Shown here piece after piece: positions 33,298-40,806 of a DNA stretch of 64,000 nucleotides. The translations under genes and the position numbers were made by a program. Source of the stretch: JBBWZH01 sp035544115. GTDB taxonomy: Bacteria; Actinomycetota; Actinomycetes; Mycobacteriales; CADCTP01. The notes under the pieces were generated by a model. That model worked only from the letters and a program-made list of their open reading frames with translations. It was not told the DNA's origin and did no database searches. The number at the start of each line of letters is the position of its first letter. The stretch's first letter is position 1. The stretch spans positions 5,580,001-5,644,000 of the forward strand of contig OY970235.1 of assembly GCA_963714145.1 (NCBI GenBank), in the 5' to 3' direction.

Positions 33298-34425
33298 TCA
33301 CCAGGTCACGAAGGCGGCCTGAGTCCGGATCGCTGGCCCGAGCCGGCCGTCGCGCAGCGTGAAGATCGTCCGGAACTCCGAGGTGTTGTCCCCGTCGCGC
33401 AGGCCCTCGATCAGCACCTCCGTTCCGGTGCGGTCCCAGTGCGCGGTAAAGAACGTCACTGCGCCACCCGGTGGGTGGGGGATCGACACCTGGTCGACCT
33501 TGCGTAGCGTCGCCGGGTCGTAGCCGGTGATCCGCATCGTGCGGCCGCAGACCGAATCCGACGTGAGCACGGCCGCGGGCGGGCGGAAGTCGAAGGCGAT
33601 AAGGCGGCAGCCGGCCGGCGGAGGCAGCGGGATGGACGAGGTGTCGACCCGCTCCGGGTCGATCCGGACCAGGTAGAACTTCTGGTGGTCGGGGCGCTCG
33701 AGGTTGTCCAGGACCGCCCAGCGGCCGTCGCCGCTCAGCGCGACAACGTTGATCATGGCACGTGCGCCGCGCAACGGCCCGGACAGCGGGTAGCTATGGA
33801 GCTGCCGGCTGGACAGGTCGTAGGTGAGCAGGACCAGCCGCGGGCAATTGCCCTCGTTCGCCGGCGGCTGGCCAGGCGGGGCCGCGATCGCGGCCGCGAC
33901 GCCGCCGGCGATCACCGACGAGGTGAGCATGTAGCCGGCCGGCCACGGCTGCCGGATCTCGCCGGTGGCGACCGAGACCAGCACGGACGTGCGGTCGACG
34001 CAGTGCGAGTTTGCCACGTCCCGTCCGACCAGCGCCCACCGCCGGTCTCCGCTGAGGCCATCCACGGTGAGCGCCGGAGCGAGCCGCCGCACCGGCTTCC
34101 CGGTGGAGACCGAGAACGTCCAGGCGTACTGCGTCTGGGTGGCCGGGCGGGCCGGCGGCAGCAGCCCGACGAACTGGTCCGGCGGCAGGGCGGCGGTCGC
34201 CGGCGGGGTGGGCCTGGGGCTCGGGTGGGTGCCGGCCACCAGCGCGGTCGTGCCCAGCACCGCGGCGGCCACGGCCACCGCGGCGGTCGAGACGAGGCCG
34301 GCGGTGGCGCGGCGGCGCCGCCGGCGGACCGCGGCCAGTACCGCGCGGTCCGGCTCGCGCCCGCCGGCGTACCGGGCGGACAGCCGCTCGAACTCCCCGC
34401 GCAGCCGGTCGTCGAGGTCAGTCAT
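33298..34425 (-). CDS. Membrane-anchored protein partnered with SigE-family sigma factor
   Basis: A 375-aa protein. Residues 1-~45 are cytoplasmic and acidic/basic (MTDLDDRLRGEFERL, then a poly-Arg stretch), followed by one transmembrane helix (~45-68) and a ~300-residue exported domain with repeated tryptophan/beta-strand patterns suggestive of a propeller (for example DGRWAVLDNLERPD). The ATG lies inside the end of the sigma factor gene (8-base overlap). By position it could be an anti-sigma factor or a sensor, but no zinc HxxxCxxC motif is seen in the cytoplasmic part. Confidence 0.55.
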   Translation of the reverse strand: MTDLDDRLRGEFERLSARYAGGREPDRAVLAAVRRRRRRATAGLVSTAAVAVAAAVLGTTALVAGTHPSPRPTPPATAALPPDQFVGLLPPARPATQTQYAWTFSVSTGKPVRRLAPALTVDGLSGDRRWALVGRDVANSHCVDRTSVLVSVATGEIRQPWPAGYMLTSSVIAGGVAAAIAAPPGQPPANEGNCPRLVLLTYDLSSRQLHSYPLSGPLRGARAMINVVALSGDGRWAVLDNLERPDHQKFYLVRIDPERVDTSSIPLPPPAGCRLIAFDFRPPAAVLTSDSVCGRTMRITGYDPATLRKVDQVSIPHPPGGAVTFFTAHWDRTGTEVLIEGLRDGDNTSEFRTIFTLRDGRLGPAIRTQAAFVTW

Positions 34426-34927
34426 GGTCGGATCCCTCCCGTACCTGGTAGGACTCGCGCAGCCGGTCCAGGCCGCGCGAGGTCAGCCCCTTCACCGTGC
34501 CGACCCGGCAGCCCATCGCCTCGGCGGTCTGTGCCTCGGACCAGTCGAGCAGGTACCGGGCCACGACCGCGGTCCGCTGCCGGGGCGACAGCGCCTGCAG
34601 CGCGGTGAGCAGTTCGTCCCGCGCGCCGAGGTCGGGCTCCCCGGCCGCGGCGCCGGTGCCGCCGGCCTGGCTGGCGACCCGGCGCAGCGAGCGCCGTTCG
34701 GCGGCCCGGCGGCGGTGGTGCGAGCGGACCGCGTTGAGCACGGCCCGCAGCAGGTACGAGCCGAACGCGGCCGGCTCGCGCAGCACCGACCGCCGGGCCG
34801 CGCACCGGATGAACGCGTCCTGCACGACGTCCTCGGCCAGCGCCGGGTCGCCGGTGAGGGCGACCGCGAAGGCCCGGGCCGCCTGGACGTGGGCCCGGTA
34901 CAGCGTGGCCACTTCGTCGTCGGTCAC
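34418..34927 (-). CDS. SigE-family RNA polymerase sigma factor (ECF type)
   Basis: A 169-aa ECF sigma factor. Region 2 is present (LYRAHVQAARAFAVALTGD, then AEDVVQDAFIRC), and region 4 contains LSPRQRTAVVARYLLDWSEAQTAEAMGC followed by VGTVKGLTSRGLDRLRE. The GTG start at 34927 was chosen because GAGGAG lies seven bases upstream; the longer reading frame has no ribosome site. It is overlapped by the membrane protein gene, so the two form a sigma/regulator pair. Confidence 0.88.
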   Translation of the reverse strand: MTDDEVATLYRAHVQAARAFAVALTGDPALAEDVVQDAFIRCAARRSVLREPAAFGSYLLRAVLNAVRSHHRRRAAERRSLRRVASQAGGTGAAAGEPDLGARDELLTALQALSPRQRTAVVARYLLDWSEAQTAEAMGCRVGTVKGLTSRGLDRLRESYQVREGSDHD

Positions 34928-35088
34928 CGGCAACTCCTCACAACGCACCCGCTGAAGCCCGCTCAGGTCGCTGACAGACGCACGGCGGACCGGAAAAGGT
35001 TGCCGGCGCGGGCCAAACCGCGGCGGCGCCGGAAGCCTGCGGGGGGTTGGAGCTGGCACCTGGTCGGGGGCTATGTAAAACTCTTAGC

Positions 35089-35433
35089 GTGTCAGAATTG
35101 CGACTGACGCTGGCGGTGGTCCAGGTGCTCCGGGCGTTCCTCGACGACGTCGGCCAGCCACGGTACGGGTACGACCTGATGCGGCAGACCGGGTTCCCGT
35201 CCGGGAAGCTGTATCCGATCTTGAGCCGGCTGCACCGGGCGGGCTGGCTGGTCCGCGAGAACGAGGGCGTCGATCCGGCCGCCGAGGGCCGGCCGGCGCG
35301 GGTGGTCTACCGGCTCAGCCCGGACGGCGCCGCCGCCGCCCGGGGCGAACTGGCCGCGCTCGCCGAGCAACTACGCCCGCCCGAACCGGTCCGGCCGATC
35401 CGCCGGCTGCGCCCGCAGGGCAGGTCGGCGTGA
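35089..35433 (+). CDS. PadR family transcriptional regulator
   Basis: A 114-aa winged-helix protein with the PadR pattern: LRAFLDDVGQPRYGYDLM, GFPSGKLYPILSRLHRAGWL and VYRLSPDGAAAARGEL. The GTG at 35089 places the start right at the conserved LRLTLAVVQVL. An AT-richer stretch (TATGTAAAACTCTTAG) immediately upstream is a plausible promoter/operator. It overlaps the next gene by four bases, so it probably controls that gene and itself. Confidence 0.85.
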   Translation: MSELRLTLAVVQVLRAFLDDVGQPRYGYDLMRQTGFPSGKLYPILSRLHRAGWLVRENEGVDPAAEGRPARVVYRLSPDGAAAARGELAALAEQLRPPEPVRPIRRLRPQGRSA

Positions 35434-36449
35434 GCGGCGCGGCGATCCTGCTCGGTGTGCTGGCCGGGGTGGTGGGCGTGGTCATCGGCGACCTGGCCAG
35501 TTCGGAGATCCGCGGCCGCCTCGACCGCATCCCGTACCGGCTGATCCAGTTCGCGGCCCGCCGGCTGGACGAAGCGTCCCGGGCCGACGCCACCGCCGAG
35601 TGGACCGCGGAACTGCGCGCGGTGCTGCGCCAGCACGCGGCCGACACGGTCCCGCTGGCCCGGCTGCTGATCGGCACCCGCTTCGCGCTGGGCGTCGTCC
35701 GGGCCGCCCGGACCATCGACCGCGACCTGCGGTCGATCGTGAAGCCGCCAGCCGGCCCGACCGGCACCGGCCTGGCGACCACGCTGGCGGAGGTCGCCCG
35801 CACCGCCAGCAGCCTCCGCTCAGCCGCCCCACCGCTGGTGACCGACCTCGTCGACGCCGAACTCGCCCGCATGTCCGCCCTGGTCACCCAGCTGCACGCC
35901 GGCTGCGCCACGTACTCCGGCGAAGACCAGGACTGGCTACTCACCCTGGCCCGCAACACAAGAACCTCGCTGGACGCCACCAGCATCACCACCACCGACC
36001 ACACCGGCCTCCGGTACGACGGCAGCTTCTGGGCCAGCGACCTCGCCCAGCGCTACCTGCTGACCCAGCGGCAGATCATCGCCAGCGGGGTCCCGGTCCG
36101 GCGGCTGTTCATCCTCGACCGCGCGGAACTGGCACACGACACCGCCCTCGCCCGGCTCTGCCGGCACCAGACCCAGCTGGGCATCCAGGTACGCCTGCTG
36201 GCCCCGGCCGCGGTACCACCGGACCGCCTCGGCCAGCTGACCGACTTCATCATCTTCGACCACGCGCTCGCCTACGAGACGCTCGGCCCCGCCCACCCGA
36301 CCCGATGCACCGACCGCGACCACGCCATCAGCACCCGGCTCTACCTCGACCCCACTCAGATCGCCGACCGCGCCCGCCTCTTCCACGACCTGTGGCAGGC
36401 CGCCACACCCCCAACCACCCGACAGCACCGCCCGGAACCAGGAGCGTGA
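35430..36449 (+). CDS. Membrane-anchored hypothetical protein coupled to PadR
   Basis: A 339-aa protein with a single N-terminal hydrophobic helix (ILLGVLAGVVGVVIGDLA) and a long soluble remainder. The C-terminal half has alternating helices and a segment FIIFDHALAYETLG reminiscent of ligand-binding modules of phospholipase D-like or DUF-type sensors, but I do not recognise the family. The start GTG overlaps the PadR stop. Such PadR/membrane pairs occur widely in actinobacteria; function unknown. Confidence 0.5.
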   Translation: MSGAAILLGVLAGVVGVVIGDLASSEIRGRLDRIPYRLIQFAARRLDEASRADATAEWTAELRAVLRQHAADTVPLARLLIGTRFALGVVRAARTIDRDLRSIVKPPAGPTGTGLATTLAEVARTASSLRSAAPPLVTDLVDAELARMSALVTQLHAGCATYSGEDQDWLLTLARNTRTSLDATSITTTDHTGLRYDGSFWASDLAQRYLLTQRQIIASGVPVRRLFILDRAELAHDTALARLCRHQTQLGIQVRLLAPAAVPPDRLGQLTDFIIFDHALAYETLGPAHPTRCTDRDHAISTRLYLDPTQIADRARLFHDLWQAATPPTTRQHRPEPGA

Positions 36450-36548
36450 GCGTTGGGACCGATCCGCGGTATCTGGCGACGCGGGAAGAAGCGATGGGTC
36501 GGGCGCCGCGGCGATCGTCGAGGCCGCCACCGCTGACGACCGGAGGAC

Positions 36549-37290
36549 CTACGACGGCAACCCCGCGGGCACCGGCGGGTCGGGGAGGGCCCAGTGCGGG
36601 TAGGTCGTCCAGCCGAGGAGGCGGCGGCCGGGCTGGGCCCCGAGGGTGCCTTCGGGGATGAACCGGCTGCCGGCGACGTGGGCCAGGCCGTCGACGGCTG
36701 GCCCGAACCGGCCGGTGAGGCCGGCCGACTCGGTCGCCTCGGCGACCCGGGCGACCGCGGCGACCTGCGTCTCGACCGGGCAGAAGCTGAGGTAGAAGAT
36801 CGCCTGCCGCCAGGCGTACGCCACGTTCTTGATCATCTGGAGCTGGGCGGGCCAGCCCGGCGCCCGCCGCGTCTGCCGGCGGACCAGCCAGCTGAACGTA
36901 CGGTCGGCGAGGTCCGGGGCCAGCTCGCGCAGCTCGTCGCCGAGGTCGAGGGCGGCGACCAGCACGGCCAGGTTCTGCGTGGTGAGGATCTGGCTCTGCT
37001 CCAGCAGCGTGCCGCGGGCCGCCACGTGCGACCCGCCCACCGTCCAGCGCTGCGCCTCCCGCGCGCGGGCGGCGCAGACGGCCGCGAAGTCGTCCGCGGT
37101 CTCCCGGCCCCAGCGCCGGGGCGGCCCAGGCGGCGGCGTCGGGCAGGTCGTAGTACCGGGCGTACAGGGTGTGCCGGCGAGCACGTTGCGCGTCGAGGTC
37201 GAAGCGGTGTACCCGCAGGGTGACCGAGTCTTCAGTCACGTCGCGTACCTCGACCCGCTCAAGCCGCTCGACGTCGGCCGGGTCGGGCAC
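36549..37290 (-). pseudogene. Hypothetical protein gene broken by a frameshift
   Basis: Coding character runs in one frame from 37290 (VPDPADVERLERVEV) to about 37120 and then in another from about 37110 to the stop at 36549 (RETADDFAAVCAARAREAQRW onwards). The two halves together give about 245 residues. The break lies in a G/C-rich run near 37108-37135. The product is not recognised; it has an aromatic, leucine-rich middle (LTTQNLAVLVAALDL) and no signal peptide. The 5' end, beginning 26 bases after the neighbouring secreted-protein gene, may also be truncated. Sequencing error or true decay cannot be separated here. Confidence 0.5.
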
Positions 37291-37315
37291 GTAGGCGGTG
37301 CGGGCCGGGCAGCGA

Positions 37316-37861
37316 CTACTGCACCGGATCGCGCCACCAGAGCCCGCCGTAGACGTCGGCGGCGAAAAGCTTGTTGTTGCTGGCGGTCATTCCGACCACG
37401 TTGTACGCGTGACCGATACGCGTCCAGGAAACCTCGTACCCGACCGGATCACGCCACCACAGCCCACCATAGACGTCGGCCGCGAAAAGCTTGTTGTTGC
37501 TGGCGGTCATTCCGACCACGTTGTACGCGTGACCGATACGCGTCCAGGAAACCTCGTACCCGACCGGATCACGCCACCACAGCCCACCATAGACGTCGGC
37601 CGCGAAAAGCTTGTTGTTCACAGCCGCCATTCCGACCACGTTGTACGCGTGACCGATACGCGTCCACGGCACGTCCGCGGTTGCCTGGGGAACCCGTGCC
37701 GGGCCTGTCGAGGATCCGCCCGGGCCGTTGAGCCCAGCCGGCAACGCAGTCGTCGTCGAGTCGGCCGACGCGGGCGCGACGCCGCCCAGCAGCGATATTC
37801 CACTGACCACCAGCGCCAAGATCGGGATGCGGACAGAGCGCATGCCAGGTAGCCGGATCAC
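37316..37861 (-). CDS. Secreted protein of three near-identical 40-residue repeats
   Basis: A protein of about 181 aa with an N-terminal signal peptide (residues ~1-34, ending ..GGVAPASADS) and a Ser/Thr/Pro/Gly-rich spacer. Three repeats of 40 residues follow, each starting WTRIGHAYNVVGM and ending LFAADVYGGLWWRDPV. The sequence W..IGHA..V..M.....LFA....G.LW.RDP resembles tachylectin/beta-propeller lectin blades, so carbohydrate binding is possible. The GTG at 37861 has GGGGG nearby; an ATG at 37894 is an alternative. Only three blades is short for a closed propeller, so it may oligomerise or be in flux. Confidence 0.65.
   Translation of the reverse strand: MIRLPGMRSVRIPILALVVSGISLLGGVAPASADSTTTALPAGLNGPGGSSTGPARVPQATADVPWTRIGHAYNVVGMAAVNNKLFAADVYGGLWWRDPVGYEVSWTRIGHAYNVVGMTASNNKLFAADVYGGLWWRDPVGYEVSWTRIGHAYNVVGMTASNNKLFAADVYGGLWWRDPVQ
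37321..37668 (-). repeat. 120-bp tandem repeat in the secreted lectin-like gene
   Basis: About 2.9 copies with an exact 120-base period. 37381-37500 and 37501-37617 are almost identical at the DNA level, including third codon positions, which points to recent duplication or gene conversion. Copies at both ends have diverged slightly. Confidence 0.92.
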
Positions 37862-38370
37862 ATGTTCCCCCGTGGAGTAGGTCTGCTCAGACATTCCAGA
37901 GTTCAGACAGTGTCGCGCGGCCGCCGTTCTGTGCGTGGCCCTATCCGCAGTCGAATCACGGCTGTCTGCCGGCCAGAGTGAGCCCCCCATACAATACTGT
38001 CAACCAAGCAACGGCCGACCCTTGCCCGCCCGGGCAACGCCTTTCTACCGGAAAAGCTGCCGGTGCCACGTGAACAACCAGCACCGGCCGTAACCCGGCT
38101 CGGAATTACCGCAGGTCGGACGCATCTCCGGTTCGTGCATAGCTGTCCGGCTGACGCGAGGAGCCGCTCACCTGTCCCCGATCATCCCGCGCACTGCAGG
38201 GCTCTCCGTCGCGACCCGCCGGCGCCACCGCGCGATTCACCCGCTGACTTCGAACGAGGGTCGGATGTGTACGGCCGCGGGCCTGCTGGCGGCTCTGACC
38301 GTTGGCCGGATCGGCACTGTTCCTGCCCTCGCGGAAATAGCCGAAGGAGTTGCCTGAAAACGCAGTGCGA
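37862..38370. other. Gene-poor region between the lectin-like gene and the radical SAM locus
   Basis: About 500 bases, with lower GC than average near 37980-38130 and no ORF with convincing codon use. The secreted-protein promoter is expected in its left part. Confidence 0.45.
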
Positions 38371-38505
38371 ATGGTGTTCGCGACCCGGCAGGAGTGCGCC
38401 GCCCTCGCCGCGATCCTGATCGGACTGCCGGTGATCGCCTACACCGGCGGCTGGCTGCTGGCGGGGAAGGAGACGCCCACCTCGGCGCGCCAGACCCCCG
38501 ACTGA
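38371..38505 (+). CDS. Possible 44-aa single-pass membrane peptide
   Basis: An ORF giving a 44-residue peptide with one hydrophobic helix (CAALAAILIGLPVIAYTGGW) and a polar tail (KETPTSARQTPD). GTG at 38365 is an alternative start. An AAGGAG lies ~20 bases upstream, too far for an ideal ribosome site. It faces the end of the radical SAM gene. Could be a small holin-like or anchor protein, or spurious. Confidence 0.35.
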   Translation: MVFATRQECAALAAILIGLPVIAYTGGWLLAGKETPTSARQTPD

Positions 38506-38592
38506 CGCGACCGCGTCGCCCGGATCACGCTGCGTCCGGCCCGGCGCGGCCGGATTGCGGTGCGGCTCCTGGTAGACGAGTCGTCGGTCTGA

Positions 38593-40440
38593 TCAGCGGG
38601 CGGGGAGCGCGAGGGACAGGGCGAGGGGGCCGTCGAGGAACATCAGGCCGCGGGTGTGGAACTCGGCGAAGATCTCCTCGATGGCGGCGGGCGGCAGGTC
38701 GAGGCCGAGCTTGGCGCGGACGGCGGGCGCGGTGGTGGGGCGGTCGCTGCAGGCGAGGTAGATGTCGGCCAGCGTGCCCTCGAACGTGTACGTGCCCTCG
38801 CGGCCGGGGTGGCGGCCGTCGTAGAGCTGCACGAAGCCGGGGGCAGACCAGTAGGTCAGTACCGGCGGCTGGTCGGCGTCCCAGGCGGTGGACCAGGCGG
38901 CGGCCGCCTGCCGCAGCCCGTCGTAGGCGGCCTCGGGCAGCGCCCCGGCCAGGTCGTAGTCGAAGAAGTAGGCGACCCGGTCGAGGTCGACCTCCCGCGG
39001 GTAGACGAAGCGGTGGCTGCGTTCGGGGGCGCGGTGGCGCAGCCCGAACCGCTCCGGCTCGCGGTAGAGCGGGCTGAACCGCTCCAGCCAGATCCGGTCG
39101 GCGCTGGCCGGCGGCCGCAGGTGCACCAGGTGCGGGACGGCGGCCGCCTGGTCGGCATAGTCCTGCGCGGTCTCGCCGGGGAACCCCCACAGGATGTTCC
39201 AGGCCACCGCGATGCCGTAGTGCGCCGACCAGCGCAGCAGGTTGACGTTCTGCGCGGCCCGCACGCCCTTGTCCATCAGCCGCAGCACGTGCGAGCTCAG
39301 CGACTCCAGGCCCGGTTGGAGCTGGGTGACGCCGGCCCGGGCCAGCAGTTCGAGCTGGCGCCTGGTGAGGTTGGCCTTGGTCTCGTAGAAGAACTCGTAG
39401 GTGGCGCCGCTGTCGATGATCGCCGGGAACAGGTCGGTCAGGTAGCGGGTGTCCAGGATGTTGTCGACGGCCTCGAACCGGAAGCTGCGGTACCGCCGCG
39501 CCTGCCCGGCCAGCTCCGCCCGTACCCGCTCCGCCGACTTGGCCCGGAACCGCATCGTCGTCGCGTTCAGCCCGCAGAACGTGCAGTGGTGCTTGGCTCC
39601 CCACCAGCAGCCACGGGCGGTCTCGACGGGGAGCCAGACGTCGCGGTGCCCCGCCTCGGGCAGCAGACCCAGCCGCTGCGCCCGCTCGAAGTACTCGCCG
39701 TAGTCCGGCGGCGGCAGGTCGTCGAGCCGGCCGAACGGCGGCGCCGGCTCCGCCGCGATGACCTGGTCGCCGGCCCGCCGGGCCACCCCCGGGACCTCGG
39801 CCGGGTCGGCCCCGGTCGCCAGCGCGGCCAGCAGGCCGGGGAACGCCGTGTCGCCCTCGCCGATGACGGCCAGGTCGATGCAGCCGACCGCGCGTACCAG
39901 TTCCAGGCCCATCTCGCCGTCGAAGTTCGCGCCGCCGAACACCGTGACCAACTGCGGGTACCGCGCCGTCAACCGGCGAGCCAGCGCGAAGGACGCCGCG
40001 TTCTGCTGGAACGTGCAGCTGAAGCCGACCACCCCGGCCGCGGGCCAATCGAAGCCGGCGACCAGCGAATCCAGCCAGCGGGGAACGTCCTCGTCCCGGG
40101 TGCGCAGCAGCCGGTCGGCCGCCGTTTCCGCCGGCCCGGCCAGCTGGCCGAGTTCCGCGGCGAATTCCGCCAGCAGGCGGGCGTCCCGGTCCGGCGCGGC
40201 GGCGCCGAAGGCCTCGACCGAGAACAGCCACTCGCCGAACAGCCGGCCGCGGTGCCCGGCCAGGTCGCGGTAGTAGCCGGCGCCGATCCGCGCGGCGAAG
40301 TCGAGGTTCGCGTGCAGCGTCCGGACCGGGAACCCAGCCGCCTCGCCGATCGCTTTCAGCAGGCCCAGCTGGATCGACGGCCGGTCGATGTCCATGAACG
40401 GCATCGACACGAGGACGACGGGCAAGCCGGCGGGAGGCAC
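38593..40440 (-). CDS. RiPP maturation radical SAM protein with B12-binding domain
   Basis: A 615-aa enzyme of the RiPP maturation radical SAM protein 1 / C-methyltransferase type. Residues ~1-215 contain a cobalamin-binding-like Rossmann domain (VVGFSCTFQQNAAS, VFGGANFDGEMG, VIGEGDTAFPGLL). The 4Fe-4S motif is C278-x7-C286-x2-C289 within GCWWGAKHHCTFCG, a spaced variant typical of this family. The radical SAM barrel runs to ~470, followed by a C-terminal extension. Its GTG is 15 bases after the stop of the 90-aa peptide gene, so the pair is one transcript. Expected chemistry is radical-based modification (often C-methylation) of that peptide; the precise reaction is inferred. Confidence 0.85.
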   Translation of the reverse strand: MPPAGLPVVLVSMPFMDIDRPSIQLGLLKAIGEAAGFPVRTLHANLDFAARIGAGYYRDLAGHRGRLFGEWLFSVEAFGAAAPDRDARLLAEFAAELGQLAGPAETAADRLLRTRDEDVPRWLDSLVAGFDWPAAGVVGFSCTFQQNAASFALARRLTARYPQLVTVFGGANFDGEMGLELVRAVGCIDLAVIGEGDTAFPGLLAALATGADPAEVPGVARRAGDQVIAAEPAPPFGRLDDLPPPDYGEYFERAQRLGLLPEAGHRDVWLPVETARGCWWGAKHHCTFCGLNATTMRFRAKSAERVRAELAGQARRYRSFRFEAVDNILDTRYLTDLFPAIIDSGATYEFFYETKANLTRRQLELLARAGVTQLQPGLESLSSHVLRLMDKGVRAAQNVNLLRWSAHYGIAVAWNILWGFPGETAQDYADQAAAVPHLVHLRPPASADRIWLERFSPLYREPERFGLRHRAPERSHRFVYPREVDLDRVAYFFDYDLAGALPEAAYDGLRQAAAAWSTAWDADQPPVLTYWSAPGFVQLYDGRHPGREGTYTFEGTLADIYLACSDRPTTAPAVRAKLGLDLPPAAIEEIFAEFHTRGLMFLDGPLALSLALPAR

Positions 40441-40455
40441 CGGGCCCGCGCGGTC

Positions 40456-40728
40456 TCAGCGACTGATCTTGAAGGTGACGGCCTTGGTCCCGTCCGGCTT
40501 CGTGCGCACCTGGACGTGCTCCGGTTCGAAGGCGACGGCGAACTGCTGGCTGAAGGACAGATCCGAGACCGGCACTTCACGTTCATCGGCCGGTGCGGCG
40601 GTGCCAGCCACCGCCTCTGCGGCAAGGGTCGTGATGGCCGACAGCATGGCCTTCTGCACTGGAGTGAGGGCGTCGAGCTTGCCGGCGAGAGCGGTGATCT
40701 CAGCTTGGCTGATCGGCGTGTCAGTCAA
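40456..40728 (-). CDS. Candidate RiPP precursor for the radical SAM maturase
   Basis: A 90-aa peptide started by TTG, with GGAGG six bases upstream (a strong site that decides the unusual start). Residues ~5-45 form an amphipathic Ala/Leu-rich helix (ITALAGKLDALTPVQKAML). The end, from FSQQFAVAFEPEHVQVR to the basic tail TVTFKISR-like segment, is strand-forming and positively charged. No Cys. It lies between the SARP gene and the radical SAM gene on the same strand, which is the strongest argument for a substrate. It does not match NHLP, Nif11 or other leader families I can recognise. It could instead be a small accessory protein. Confidence 0.6.
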   Translation of the reverse strand: MTDTPISQAEITALAGKLDALTPVQKAMLSAITTLAAEAVAGTAAPADEREVPVSDLSFSQQFAVAFEPEHVQVRTKPDGTKAVTFKISR

Positions 40729-40783
40729 GGCGGGCCTCCAGATGGGAGCGATCTGACGGGCACGACACGAGTCGCTCGATCGA

Positions 40784-40806
40784 CTGACAGTGTCAGCTAT
40801 GACACT
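40784..40806 (-). promoter_or_regulatory. Overlapping inverted repeats between SARP and precursor genes
   Basis: AGTGTCA and TGACACT form perfect 7-base arms (40789-40806) spanning the SARP stop codon, and CTGACAGTGTCAG (40784-40796) is a second overlapping palindrome. The structure could act as a partial terminator that sets the precursor level apart from the regulator level, or as an operator in front of the peptide gene. Confidence 0.45.

Noticed and set aside
37321..37668. CRISPR or transposon repeat
   Set aside because: The 120-bp period keeps the reading frame and encodes protein repeats in a secreted protein.
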